A stretch of DNA of 64,000 bases from Cladorrhinum sp. PSN259 (Eukaryota; Ascomycota; Sordariomycetes; Sordariales; Podosporaceae). Position numbers and translations under genes: made by a program. Shown piece after piece: positions 35,023 through 45,894 of the stretch (position 1 is the first letter of the stretch; every line of letters begins with the position of its first letter). A model generated the notes under the pieces. That model ran no database searches, was not told the DNA's origin, and worked only from the letters and a program-made list of their open reading frames with translations. The stretch lies in NCBI GenBank assembly GCA_033725935.1, contig MU867060.1, positions 248,001-312,000 of the forward strand, read 5' to 3'.

Positions 35023-36045
35023 ACGATAAATCAAGCAGAGAGGGGGTAATGGTTCGTGGGGAGTTGGTTATAACGGTCGCAAATTTTGGAACTACGCATT
35101 TAGGTTTATGGGAGGCGTGTGGGAAGAAGAAGGGCTAGATGGATATGATATAACTTTTTATGCGAGAAGAAAGAAGACACGGTTTGTCTTGTTGCCTGTA
35201 TTGTTAAATGGACGGATAGGAGGAGCTGTTTCATGATGTTATGTTTTTTTTTTGTTTATAAATGGTTTTGTTCTGTTCTCAAGATGTTTTCGATGTGCGT
35301 GGGAGTGAGGGAATAATGGTCTGGAACTGAAATTCATCGTTCTCTGGAATGGCTGTTTTTGACGGTTATTGAGTAGGAACCAATGAATCTGGTGCAATGT
35401 TCCGTATTCAGGGGTCCGGTCTTCTGTTGTGGGAGCAGAAAGCTAGAGAAACGGCCTAGGGGACTTTATCTGCCGTGTATCAATGGAGGGCAAGAGAGAT
35501 TAGTTCCTCTTCGTACAGCCTAGTGAGGACTGGAGGCAAGGGGTAGCACGCGTACCTGCTTGGTTCTTCCCTTCATAAGCTCCGGTGGTTCACTCTGTTG
35601 GCAGCCCAGCACCGACTGACTGATCCGGTCAGTGAGTAGTGCAGTAGTTAGAGCTTAGCCTTTGAGAAGGCGCTTTGAAAATCCTCGAGGTAGTCCATCC
35701 TCCTCAGATTAGAGAGGCCGCCGAGGCCAAATTCAATTCTTCCCTTTTGCACTTTTGTTTTCTGACTTTACTTCTTCTTTCCTTCTTTTCGATTCGCTGT
35801 GTGTAATTGTTGAACTTGGTTGAACTCGTTTTTGATTACTAAATAAGCGCATACATATAAATACCCGCTATCAGTCTACATAATCTCTCTCCCATTATTA
35901 ATATTTATTCTAAGAAACCGTAAAATATAAAGATGTACAGGAAATCCCGCCTCCCGCCCTTGATTAATCCAGAACCAGTTTGTTCTCAGTCACTTGGTGT
36001 TTCCGTGTATGTAGTTGGTATCTTCATCTCCCAAGAGAATTGTTA
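35023..36045. other. Convergent 3' region
   Basis: About 1 kb between the stops of the TLC gene (+) and the secreted protein gene (-). T-rich runs are present and no gene is supported. Confidence 0.5.
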
Positions 36046-37404
36046 TCAACTTCGGAAACTTGGCCAGTGGCCACCTTTTCCACCTCGGTCACCTCGGCCA
36101 CCCCGTCCGCCCCTTCCACCTCGCCCACCTCTTCCCCGTTTTCCACCTCGTCCATTCTCTTGTTTTCCAGAACCATCGTGCTCCTCGGATTCATCCTCTT
36201 CCGCAGATTCATTAATGTTATAGCCAGCCCCTTCACCACTCGTGTACTCAACCCCTTCATGGCTTTTGTACTCCTTCCCTTCACCACTGTACTCTCGCGA
36301 CCCCTCCCCCTTATGCTTTTGAGACTTGTCCTTGTTGTTGTTGCTGTTGTTGCCGTAATCCTCCTGAGAAGCATCGCCGCCAGCGCGCAATCTGTGCTTA
36401 TCCCAGGGAAACCCACCCAGACCGTAGTTAGTTTTTAGTGTTTCCTTCAGTTTTTCTTTGTAGGTTGGTTCTTTCTCCTCTTCATCCTGTTGTTCTTGAG
36501 GATAGTACGGCGGTGGGGGGAAGGGATATGGTGGGTAAGGAGGGTATTGCTGTTGAGGGTATGGCTCTTGGGAACTTGGTTGTTGAGGGTATGATGGTGG
36601 TTGAGAATTCGGTTGCTCAGGATATGGCTGTTGAGGAGGATACGGCTGCTGAGGATAAGGATATGGATACGGGTACGGATAGGGGTAATAATAAGGTTGA
36701 TGAGATGGACCAGCACCCCCAATTTTGTTGCCGTCCCCTTTCACGCTGTTGTCGTCCCCTATGCCGTTATTGTTGATGGTGCGGTCGCCGTCTTTCCCCC
36801 CGACACGGATGGGATCGCACACGCTGATGCCCAGACCGATGCAGTCGGTGTTGATCGTGGGGCGGAAGTCGATGAGCGGACCGCTGATCTTTTCACCTTT
36901 TGCTTTGGCCCTGCGCTCCCTCTCGGTTTGCAGTTTATCCAAGTGATCGCTGATTCGTTTGAGCATCCTGTCGACGGCGTCCTCGGGCTGCGTGTCCTTG
37001 CCGGTGGCCTTTTTGAGCTGCTCTTTGTGCTTCTTCTTAGCATCGGCTATGGTCTTGCGAAGGTCTTCCGCTGCTCCGTGCCGAGATATGCTGCCTGGTT
37101 TGATTTTCTTGACGTCGTTATCCTCATCGTCGCTGCCTTGTATTTGACTGGGTAATCCGCCGTTATTAATGCGGACATCGCCGGGGTTTAAGAATTCAGC
37201 AATGACTTCCAGCTCTCCGGGGTCAGATGAGTTAAAGAGGGTTGTTCCTGTGAGGAGGAAAGTGATGATGTTGGCATCCTCAGGGAATAATTCAGCAATG
37301 ATTCCCAGCTCTTCTGGAGTGACTGACGGTTCTTCGGGTCGATTAAAGGGTGCAGGCAGCACCTTTCCTGTGAGGAGGAGAACGATGAGAACGAGGGACC
37401 GCAT
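36046..37404 (-). CDS. Secreted low-complexity protein with YP-rich and RGG-like regions
   Basis: Single exon, 452 aa, start at 37404 (MRSLVLIVLLLTGKVLPAP), a plausible signal peptide; an upstream extension in frame lacks an ATG. Residues 20-70 contain two related modules, PEELGIIAELFPEDANI and PGELEVIAEFLNPGDVRI, the second preceded by a hydrophobic copy of the signal-peptide core. A charged helical part (KKKHKEQLKKATGKDTQ) follows, then FRPTINTDCIGLGISVCDPI with the only two cysteines seen. A Tyr-Pro-rich part (PYPYPYPYPYP, QQPYPPQQPYPEQP) precedes an acidic Ser/Glu/Gly region and a C-terminal Gly-Arg tail (GRGGKRGRGGRGGRGG). The antisense strand also looks open because of this composition. 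Function unknown; possible cell-wall or effector-like protein. Confidence 0.75.
   Translation of the reverse strand: MRSLVLIVLLLTGKVLPAPFNRPEEPSVTPEELGIIAELFPEDANIITFLLTGTTLFNSSDPGELEVIAEFLNPGDVRINNGGLPSQIQGSDDEDNDVKKIKPGSISRHGAAEDLRKTIADAKKKHKEQLKKATGKDTQPEDAVDRMLKRISDHLDKLQTERERRAKAKGEKISGPLIDFRPTINTDCIGLGISVCDPIRVGGKDGDRTINNNGIGDDNSVKGDGNKIGGAGPSHQPYYYPYPYPYPYPYPQQPYPPQQPYPEQPNSQPPSYPQQPSSQEPYPQQQYPPYPPYPFPPPPYYPQEQQDEEEKEPTYKEKLKETLKTNYGLGGFPWDKHRLRAGGDASQEDYGNNSNNNKDKSQKHKGEGSREYSGEGKEYKSHEGVEYTSGEGAGYNINESAEEDESEEHDGSGKQENGRGGKRGRGGRGGRGGRGGRGDRGGKGGHWPSFRS
36655..36690 (-). repeat. Tyr-Pro dipeptide-coding repeat
   Basis: Six-base units on the minus strand (TAT/TAC CCG/CCT/CCA) encode successive Tyr-Pro pairs in the secreted protein. 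The pattern is regular but not identical at the DNA level. Confidence 0.7.
37191..37392 (-). repeat. Two-copy segmental duplication within the secreted-protein gene
   Basis: One copy lies at about 37191-37270 and the other at about 37285-37392. Shared blocks on the plus strand are AATTCAGCAATGA then CCAGCTCT near the start, and CCTGTGAGGAGGA near the end. The distal copy covers the signal peptide and the segment after it. The copies align to PEELGIIAELF versus PGELEVIAEFL and to VLLLTGKVL versus TFLLTGTTL. Confidence 0.75.
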
Positions 37405-38443
37405 GATTTGGGTGAGATGACAGAAGTATACCGCGAAGCCGGGATGGGGGTCTTGATCGCCAGCAACAGGGGCGGGATTCCTGCCTGTGGACGATGGAAC
37501 CAAGATGGCATGGCTCACAACATTCTATTTCATATTCGTTCGTATTCAGTTGAAAGGAATTTGACTTCCCAGTATAGTCATCGGTCATGCCGCCCTCGAC
37601 AACGGTCATGCACTCTCATTGGCATGACACTCGCAACGACTAACGGACAACCGTAAGCAACGGGATGGTGGTTAAGCCATCACCAGCAAAATGTTCCTCA
37701 AGACTTTCCCTACTCTCATGTCAAACGCAGAGGGTTACGGACAATCCTGGGATCATATGTAAGTGGGTCTGACCGGCAGAGGAGAGAGCATCACGTCGCC
37801 AACCTCGTTTAATATGGGGCGTCTTCGCTGTCGTTTAGATCGACGATAAGTGGTCTCAAAGCTACCAGCTGACGCCAGAAAGTTCGGCAGGGCCATGAAT
37901 AGGTAATTTTCCACACCGGTCCAGCCCATGATATTTTTGGTCGCCAACTTGAAAATCGCTGGTGTAATGATGCTCAATCGGGTGTATGGTGTTCTCAAAT
38001 ATCTGAACTATTCGTATTGAGGCAAAAGGAACGAATGCGCCGGCTACAAGGGGATGCTGACTGTTCATAACGGTCTTGATCTAGACAACTGCCGATCTCG
38101 ACGAAGAGTCATGTTAAGAACGGAAGAGCAGCGAACATGCTCAAAGCACATACCGATCAGTGCGCCAAACTTATTAGACCGTTCCTGGGGCAGACGATTC
38201 AGCGGTTAGCAGCGATTCCAGTCTGGACATGACATGTGTAGTAATTATCGTTTTGCCCTGATTCGACATGTGTTCTTCTTGGCCACATGAAAGACGAGAT
38301 ACCTTTCAGTGATCATATAAATGACCTAGTCAATGCAAACATAGTTCGAGTCTTCTTTTTTTAACACCGCATCACATCACCCTCATGTATTCCTTAGTCT
38401 GATAACAGCATTTCATCACTCCAACCGCAATCCCTTCATCACC
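37405..38443. other. Divergent region between two secreted-protein genes
   Basis: About 1 kb between start codons. No gene is supported; short minus-strand frames at 37753-38068 overlap each other and match nothing I know. Probably two promoters. Confidence 0.5.
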
Positions 38444-39526
38444 ATGCATATCGGAAAGCTTTCGGCCATTGTCGCCCAAGTCAGCTTGACTTCTGCCGCC
38501 GTACTAGCCGGAGAAGAGATGGACAGAAGACAGAACTGGCAGGACGCCAAGGCTAAGCAGTTCTCTTCGAGCAACAAGAGGCGCGATGTCGCTGTCGACG
38601 CTCCGGAGCCCGTGATCACCTCCGCTCCCGTCCTCGACAGTCGTCAGTTCCCCGGCTTTGGCAACCGCAACGGTGGCGGCTTCGGCGGTAGCAACAACAA
38701 CAACAACAACAACGGAGGTGGCTTTGGTGGTTTCGGCGGCGGTAACGCCGGCCTCGAGCGCGACCGTCAGCAGGGCATCGCCGCCGCTGAGCGTGCCAAG
38801 AAGCAGTGGGCCAACCGCTTTGGTGGTAACAACGGTGGTAATAACGGTGGAGGATACGGCGGCTTCGGTGGTTTCGGCCATGGCGGCAGCGCCCAGAAAC
38901 GTGATTTCGAGGCGGACAAGGTCGAGGCTCATGACAACAGCTATCCTACCGTTCCTTACAACAATGACGGCTGGTATACTGACTACGGCACCGATGCCAA
39001 CGACTACGGTAACCCCTATCCCAACGGCCAGCCAGCTCCTGCTCCTGCTCCCGGTCCTGGTCCCGTCCCTAACGGCTATCAAGGTCCGTACGGTGGTGGT
39101 GCCGCTGCCGCTGTCAACTGGCAGGATGATGTTGCTTCTGCCCACTCCGTCGCCGATCAGTGGCAGAGCCATGGCAGCTCCCTCGGTCAGTCATGGGCTA
39201 CCTACGGCTCTTCTATCGCTGCCTCCTACCAGAGCGAGTACGCCCCTCACCCTACCTATGCCTACAACCAGCCAGGCTGGCAGGGTGATGTTTCCAGCGC
39301 CCAGAGCGTTGCTAGCAGCTACCGCTCGGAGTATGGCGCCCCATCCCCGTCGAGCACCTGGAAGGAGGAGTACTCTCCTGGCCCCACCGGCAACCTCCCT
39401 CCTCCCAAGGGCACCAGCATGGTCCAAGTCAACGGTGGTGCTACTGACCGCACTCAGAGCTTCACCATTGCTGCTGCCATGGGAGCTGCTTTCGCTGCGG
39501 CCGCTGTCGCTTTCGGGAGACTGTAA
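38444..39526 (+). CDS. Gly/Asn-rich secreted protein, probably GPI-anchored, with dibasic sites
   Basis: Single exon, 360 aa. MHIGKLSAIVAQVSLTSAAV is a likely signal peptide cut near residue 23. Dibasic sites occur at DRRQ (28-29), NKRR (45-47) and QKRD, where a Kex2-type protease could cut. Between them lie Gly/Asn runs (NNNNNNN, GGGFGGFGGG). A second part has repeat-like segments WQDDVASAHSVADQW, SSIAASYQSEYAPHP and WQGDVSSAQSVASSYRSEYG. The C-terminus NGGATDR plus a hydrophobic tail (TIAAAMGAAFAAAAVAFG) looks like a GPI signal. Role unknown; a cell-wall component or Kex2-processed precursor is possible. Confidence 0.78.
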   Translation: MHIGKLSAIVAQVSLTSAAVLAGEEMDRRQNWQDAKAKQFSSSNKRRDVAVDAPEPVITSAPVLDSRQFPGFGNRNGGGFGGSNNNNNNNGGGFGGFGGGNAGLERDRQQGIAAAERAKKQWANRFGGNNGGNNGGGYGGFGGFGHGGSAQKRDFEADKVEAHDNSYPTVPYNNDGWYTDYGTDANDYGNPYPNGQPAPAPAPGPGPVPNGYQGPYGGGAAAAVNWQDDVASAHSVADQWQSHGSSLGQSWATYGSSIAASYQSEYAPHPTYAYNQPGWQGDVSSAQSVASSYRSEYGAPSPSSTWKEEYSPGPTGNLPPPKGTSMVQVNGGATDRTQSFTIAAAMGAAFAAAAVAFGRL

Positions 39527-39939
39527 ATTCCTTGTCCTTTGCGAAAGAGAAAGCAAAAGTCTTGACTTTTTGTGTGGGATTTCTTGGGTTGGAAAAAATA
39601 TCGGTTGGACGGATACTCCCTTGGTGGTGAGAGTAGCATAGAACCACCTTCTTCCCCCAATGTCCCTCATACCGGAAAGCTCGCCACACCTTAGAAAAAA
39701 GGTTGGGAGCTTTTATAGGGAGTTACAGTCATTTTGTACTGTACAAGATAGTAATACATGGCATCACTTTAAAATAAAAAAAACATCTTTTCCCCTCTAT
39801 CCTGCTTCGTGTCCACGTAATAGTAAGAACAAGTCTAGACTGGTGACATACCCGAGAGGCTATAAACAAACTCGTTGGTGATGGGCAATCAGCCGGTGAG
39901 GCCATTGGGCAGAAATTCCGTTCTCAAGGGACTGGGATC
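39527..39939. other. Convergent 3' region
   Basis: 413 bp between the stop of the secreted protein (+) and AspRS (-). AAATAAAAAA lies near 39771. No supported gene. Confidence 0.55.
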
Positions 39940-42294
39940 CTATTCCTTGTTGGCCTTTGCAAAAGCAAGATGATAAGTAAGAAGTTCTTGGCTGGTGATT
40001 TTCCCAGGACTGCTGACCATGAGGTCCTCGCCTTTCATCGACTTGGGAAAGGCCGTAACATCGCGGATAGAATCAGTATGCGTCAGGACAGCAACGAGGC
40101 GGTCAAACCCAAGGGCAAAGCCGGCGTGTGGCGGGCAACCGGCCCGGAGGGCTTTAAGCAAATGTGAAAACTGCTTCATGCCTTCGGGTGTCATCTTGAG
40201 AATCTCCTTCATGACATATTCCTGCATCTTGGCCATGTGTATACGCCGACTACCGCCCCCAAGCTCGACACCATTGACGACTAGGTCATAATGGTCAGCT
40301 CTTGCTTTCAATGGGTCAGTCGCGAGAAGCTCCACGTCATTATCTGTCAGTGGTGCCGTGAAAGGATGGTGAGTTGCCGAGAAGCCAGCACTGCCTCCTT
40401 GTCCTGGATCGGCGTCGGTGTTTGGTGTAAACATGGGGAAATTGGTAACCCAGAGGAACTTGAAGCTGAAATCCCGAGGCAGCAGGTCCTTCGACACAGC
40501 CCCATGATAAAGGAGATTTCTGATTGTGCCCAAAGCCGTCGAGCCACCCTGGAATGGCTTATCTTCTCGGGCTTGGAAGACAATGACATCGCCGTCCTCC
40601 AAATCTGCAAATGCTTCGTGGCTTGTCATCCCATCAACACCTTCAAAACCAAGAGGTGAAAGACCGTTGAGAGGCTTCTTTGAGTTGACGACAAGCGCAA
40701 CAGGAGCGCCATCCTTATTAATACAAAGGGATGTTGGAAGAGTTTTCAGGAATTCATCAACAAACTCAAGAGTAGGAGTCAGGTCTCCTTCATCACCCAC
40801 GTTAGGGCGGAATCTGAAAGCATCCACAGCAGGCTTTTCCAAGTCAGAAATCATAGAGATGAAGTTGCTAGTAAGAAGATGGTCAACTCTTGAGATCTGT
40901 GTTACACGTTTAGCCGTTGGTTTACAAAAATTCAAGTCAGCAAGTCAGCGAACCTCGAACGGTATCCGCAAGTCAGGCTTGTCGATCCCGAATCTCGCCA
41001 TGGCTTCATTATACGTGATGCGGTTGAATTCCGGCTCTGCCTCATAGCAGTTAAACTTGGGATCCTCGATGTCGGTTTGTTTCTGTATGGCTGTTAGATA
41101 TGTGCCGACGAGAAAGCATGAAGCATGCAGCATACCAGGCTGTCTCGGGGTATAGGGTAGATATCCTCTCCTCTCTTGACAAAGCAATACCGAGCCTTGA
41201 GCGACGCCAAAAGAGATGTCATGATCGACTCGACCGTGCGCATAACATCTTTACCCGTTGCAAAAGACATTTCGAGATCCAACTGGGTGAATTCTGGTTG
41301 TCTATCGGCTCTCAGATCCTCGTCCCGGAAGCACCGGGCAAACTGATAGTAAGCACGCACACCGCTGGCCATGAGTGTTTGCTTATACTGTTGTGGGCTC
41401 TGGGGTAGGGCATATGCGAGACCTGGCCGTCGGGTTGGGACAAGGAACTCTCTTGCTCCCTCGGGAGTTGACTTGAAGAGTATGGGTGTCTCCACTTCGG
41501 TAAACCCCAGGCTATCCAGAGACTTCCTCAGCTGGGCGCCTATCTGTGGCCGCACGAGGAGACGGGTACGAAGGGGGTCCGAGAAGCGGATTTGCATATG
41601 CCTGTCTGTCGGGGGGAATTGAACGCCATCCGAGACAATGATGTCTTTGGGAAACACGTTGAGAGGCTGGACGCTTTGAAGGTCGATGTCTATACGGAAT
41701 ACACCTTTAGGGAATGTGCCAGGCGCCGTGGAACTAGATGAGGACGCAACATCTGGTACTCGATGGAGTTTGGCAACAGTTCCTGTTACAGCCACAGGAC
41801 TGTGCATTGGGATGGCTCTCAGCGCCTGACTTGCCAAGTGCGCGGGGCTGTTGGCCTCCTCGTAGGTTGATACAACTTGAATAGATGGGGCATTGTCGAT
41901 CTGAATATCAACAAAAGCGAGCTTCGAGGACTTGACTCTTTTTCTCGAAAGGAACCCATGAACCGTGACTGTTTTGCCTTCTTTGAATGCCTCTGCACTG
42001 GATGCACTTGGGAAGTTGTCTTTTTGGAATCAGCCATTGTCATTTGGGTTCCATCGAGTAACAAAGCGATAGCGTACTATATGTGGCCCATTCATCACGG
42101 AGTTGTTGTCCAATGGTTGCCGTTGCTGCCGGGGACTGAGACGGAGCACTGTATGTCAGATGTCGTGAGAGTCGAGATAAACATTGAGCTTCTGGAGCCT
42201 CTGCCAGACGATGAACAAAATGGCCCCTGCATGGCCTCAAACTTGCAATCCTTAGGACTCTGAGGCGTCTCAGAGAAACACGCGCAAGCGCCAT
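39940..42294 (-). CDS. MSD1: Aspartyl-tRNA synthetase, mitochondrial
   Basis: Class II synthetase charging mitochondrial tRNA-Asp. Four exons (42294-42078, 42019-41136, 41082-40954, 40896-39940) give 728 aa. The N-terminus MALARVSLRRLRVLRIASLR is a strong mitochondrial presequence. The anticodon-binding OB fold includes TVTVHGFLSRKRVKSSKLAF. Catalytic motifs are bacterial-type: FTEVETPILFKSTPEGAREF (motif 1), YQFARCFRDEDLRADRQPEF (motif 2), then the GAD-type insertion (IPRQ-like, DEGDLTPTLEFVDEFLKT) and GFALGFDRLVAVLTHTDSIR (motif 3). This bacterial-type layout supports the organellar enzyme. The second junction must use the CAG at 41085-41083 to keep frame. Confidence 0.93.
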
Positions 42295-43835
42295 CAAGGG
42301 TATTGATTGACTGCGTGAGAGATGGAAGTTTGACTTTTAAACTTTTTGTACTCAGGCCCAAGTGTGAGCTCGTCGTCTTGTGAATAATAAGACTGACAGC
42401 TCCTGGGAGCTGCTGCAGCTTCCGGACCCGCTCTTCCTCGGCTGATGTATGGCCCGAAAGAAAAAAAAAAAGTGAGAGTGGGTCCACAGAGTTCGCAGGA
42501 GCCACTGGCCCTACAAAACTGACTGCAGAGTGCCAGAATTTGAACTTTTCCTTTTTTCTTCTTCATGATACCTCCTTTCAAAACAATGTGAGTACTACCA
42601 GCACCACAACAACCACAAAGCATCGTTATTTGCGCAAAAATCTGACATGTGACACAGATGATGAAAGCTTAGCGTGTCCCATTTGATAGTGTTCCTCCTT
42701 TTGGAGCTTCCAAACCCCCCCCTCACGGGGCTTAGGTGGTTTGGCTGTGATAGAAGGTTGGAACCATGAAATAAGCGCTCGGCACACCGACCTTGTTACT
42801 ATCGGGCGCAATAACGGCATCTCTGATCAATCTGAAAGGAGTTTATTCTTCTATATCTCTCTTTGCGAGCATCCAAGTGGTATCACTCGTCTGGGGGATG
42901 GCAATGATGCAGGCGCACAGTCACATCCCACCCAAGTGGGAGGGAGGACAATTGCGGCAGCAGAGCTTGGGACACTGACAATTGGTCTTGTGGACCTTTC
43001 TATTGTAGCACTAGATATTGATTTATTGAATCACATTTCGGCATGAATTCGGACGTTTTGACAATTGCTTGTTCTTGACTCGTGGCGTTAGTGTTTTCCC
43101 ATGGCTCCACGATAACATAGACGGTGTGTAAAAATGTCGCTGATTGCACTAAGAAATTCAAGGGTGTCGTCCATCCTTACGAAATGAAAAAAAGGTAAAA
43201 ATGTGTTTGTTCTAATTAACGCAGATCGGTAAATTGAGCCATAGAGAAAAAAAGACATAATTGAGTGTAACTAGAAGTCTGGATAACCTTGATTCATCCG
43301 TTGCCCCTCGTTTGCATTCGACCCATGTCCTTGGTGTTCCTGCGTAGACCCGCCAGTGGGCGGTTTCCTTTGACGTGGGTTCCCAATTTTGGGGGCTCGG
43401 CTGCCTTTCAGGTTCTCGGTTATGGCGACACCGGGACATTTGAACCCGTACAAGTCCGGATTACTGCAAGGCCGGTCAAGACACCCTCTACCAGTCGCCT
43501 ATCAATTACCAAGAACGAACCTATCGTTTGCCTGGTCCAAGACCGCCCGCATCTGGCTCAGCCATAAGCCGCGACCATCACCTTGCGCGCCCTAGGTTAA
43601 ACGACACCCGCTGCCCGACCGACGTGACCTCATTTCCATCCGCCGTCCCACCGGCAGCTGGGCGTTCTCCCCATCTATCCATTTGCATTTCGTCGACAAA
43701 TTCTCAAAATACTCAGTAGCGCAACCATCGATCAACGACGCTTTGCATACCGTTTCAGGGGTCTCGGATTTTGCAGCGAGAAACCAGGGAGAGAAAGGCA
43801 CGGAGCGTGTCTGTGTCTGTGTATTGTGCTGAGCC
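42295..43835. other. Divergent region, AspRS / YAP180
   Basis: 1.5 kb between start codons. Short frames on both strands; none recognised. A long purine-poor leader precedes the YAP180 start. Confidence 0.5.
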
Positions 43836-45894
43836 ATGGCAAGCTCCTTTGAAAAGTCCGTCAAGGGCGCAACCAAGATCAAGGTATGTCGACGACGCTC
43901 TCCATTCTCCAAAACGAGGGATTTATGCTGACCGATATCTCAACGCAGGCTGCGCCTCCAAAGACCAAGTACATCGAGCACATCCTGGTTGCGACCCATG
44001 CGGGCGAGGCGGGCGTAGGGGAGGTCTTCAGGTCACTTGCACCTCGGTTGCGCGATTCAACATGGACTGTCGTATTCAAGAGCTTGATCACTGTTCATCT
44101 GATGATGCGCGAGGGCTCGCCGGATGTTACTTTGGCTTACCTGGCAAAACATAAGAACATGATTGCTATCAGCTTGTTTTCCGATGCGCAGACTCAGGGC
44201 CGAAACATTCGTCATTATGCCAACTATCTCGCCGAACGAGCACGATCGTTCAGAGAAACCAAGATCGATTGGGTAAGGTCAAAGGATGCTCGTCTGGAGA
44301 AGCTATCCATTGATAAGGGGCTGCTGCGAGAGTCCGAATCGGTTCAGCACCAACTCACGGCCCTCCTGAAGTGCGACGTAATGGAGAATGAACCTGAAAA
44401 CGAGATCACCATTACTGTATTCAGGCTGCTAGTTTTGGATCTTCTTGCCCTCTTCCAGGCTCTAAATCAGGGGCTCATCAACATTCTTGGTAGGATTACG
44501 CTGCCAGCTGCGCCTCTAATGAAGACATGATGTACTGATACATGGCAGGCCGCTTCTTCGAACTGTCCAAGACGGATGCCGAGAGGGCTATGGACATTTA
44601 CCGGGCATTTACCAGGCAAACAGACTACGTCATACAGTACCTCAGTGTTGCCAGGCAATATGAGCATCACACAAGGGTGGAAATTCCGAAGCTGAAGCAT
44701 GCTCCCACAAATCTGGGCCGACAGCTTGAAGAATATCTCAAGGATCCAGATTTTGAAATCCACCGGAGGCAGTATATTGCCGAACTTGAAGCAAAAAAAG
44801 CGTCCAAGGGTGGCTTGGCCGGGGCGTCCAAGTCATCTAAGAGCGAGACTGGTAAAGCGTCATCTAGTGCGATTACCGCCGCGTTCCAGCAAGCACAGGC
44901 TTCATCCATAGCATCTACATCTGCGTCCGCGCCTGCAACTGCGCCCGTGAAGGGTCCAGATGCTGATCTGATTGACTTCTTCGAATCTATCGAACAAAAC
45001 CAAACACCAATGGCTGTACAGCCGCAGGCACAGCAGCAACCCCAGTTCCAGGCTAATCCACAGGCCCAGATCCAAATGGGTATGTCCCCTTGGGGGCCGG
45101 CTCCTTTCCAACCACAGCAGGTCCCTCAACAAGTCCAAGCGAATACCTTTGTCCCTCAGCCCACTGGATACCAGCCTGGTCTCCCGTTCCAACAGCAGGG
45201 CCAGCAAGCTTTCTCTCCTCAGCAACAGATCCAACCTGCTTTCACTGGGGCTGGGTATGGCGGATTTTCTCCCCAGCCCCAAGCTGGCTTTCAACCGAAC
45301 TCTCTCGCCCCAATACCGCAGGAAACGGTTGCAACTTTCCAGAACATAGCAAACCCGTCGTTCCAGGGACTTCAGCTTCCGCAGCAAAGCACCAATCCTT
45401 TCCGCCAGTCCATGCTCACAAATCAACAGACCAGCTCAACTGTCTCATCTGTTCCCGCTTCAGCAACGGCCCCTGCACCCGCGCAGCAGCGTCCGGCAAC
45501 AAGTCAATCTACAAACCCTTTCGCCCGTTCCTCTCCACAAGCAGCCCAACCTTTCACAGACACATCCTCAAACTCGCCATTCCAACCACAGCAAGCCCAA
45601 CAGCCAGTTGCTGCGGCTCCTCTTCAGTCATTACAGACAGGCACCAACCCTTTCGCGAAAAACTTTGCGGCCCCCCAGCCGGCACAGGCTACACAGCAGC
45701 AACGACCTGTAACGGCCGGCGGGCTTTTGTCACAGCCAACCGGCACCAATCCCTTCAGACAGGGTGCCTTTGTGAATCACACAACTGGATTAGGCTGGCA
45801 GAACAACCAGCAGCCGATAGGTGGAGGTTTAGATCAGCTCGAGCCTATTCCTGTTTTCCCTCGACCAGCAGCCCAGACGCCCTGGCAACAATGA
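43836..45894 (+). CDS. YAP180: AP180/CALM-type ANTH-domain endocytic adaptor
   Basis: Clathrin-assembly adaptor that binds PI(4,5)P2 at the plasma membrane. Three exons (43836-43883, 43949-44489, 44549-45894) give 644 aa. The ANTH domain occupies about residues 1-290: MASSFEKSVKGATKIK, then PPKTKYIEHILVATHAGEAG, TVVFKSLITVHLMMREGSPD and, across the second intron, GRFFELSKTDAERAMDIYR. The start of the domain carries lysines (KTKYIEH) that contact phosphoinositide in relatives. The C-terminal half is Gln/Pro/Ser-rich and carries four NPF motifs (each in STNPF or GTNPF), which recruit EH-domain proteins such as Pan1/Ede1. The intron splits a glycine codon. Confidence 0.95.

Noticed and set aside
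36438..37155. Plus-strand open frames opposite the secreted-protein gene
   Set aside because: Low-complexity reflections of the Tyr-Pro and Gly-rich sense strand; no start context or features.
38504..39641. Antisense and alternative-frame ORFs over the Gly/Asn-rich gene (including 38658-39641 +)
   Set aside because: Homopolymer-like Thr/Ser/Val composition; explained by the real frame.
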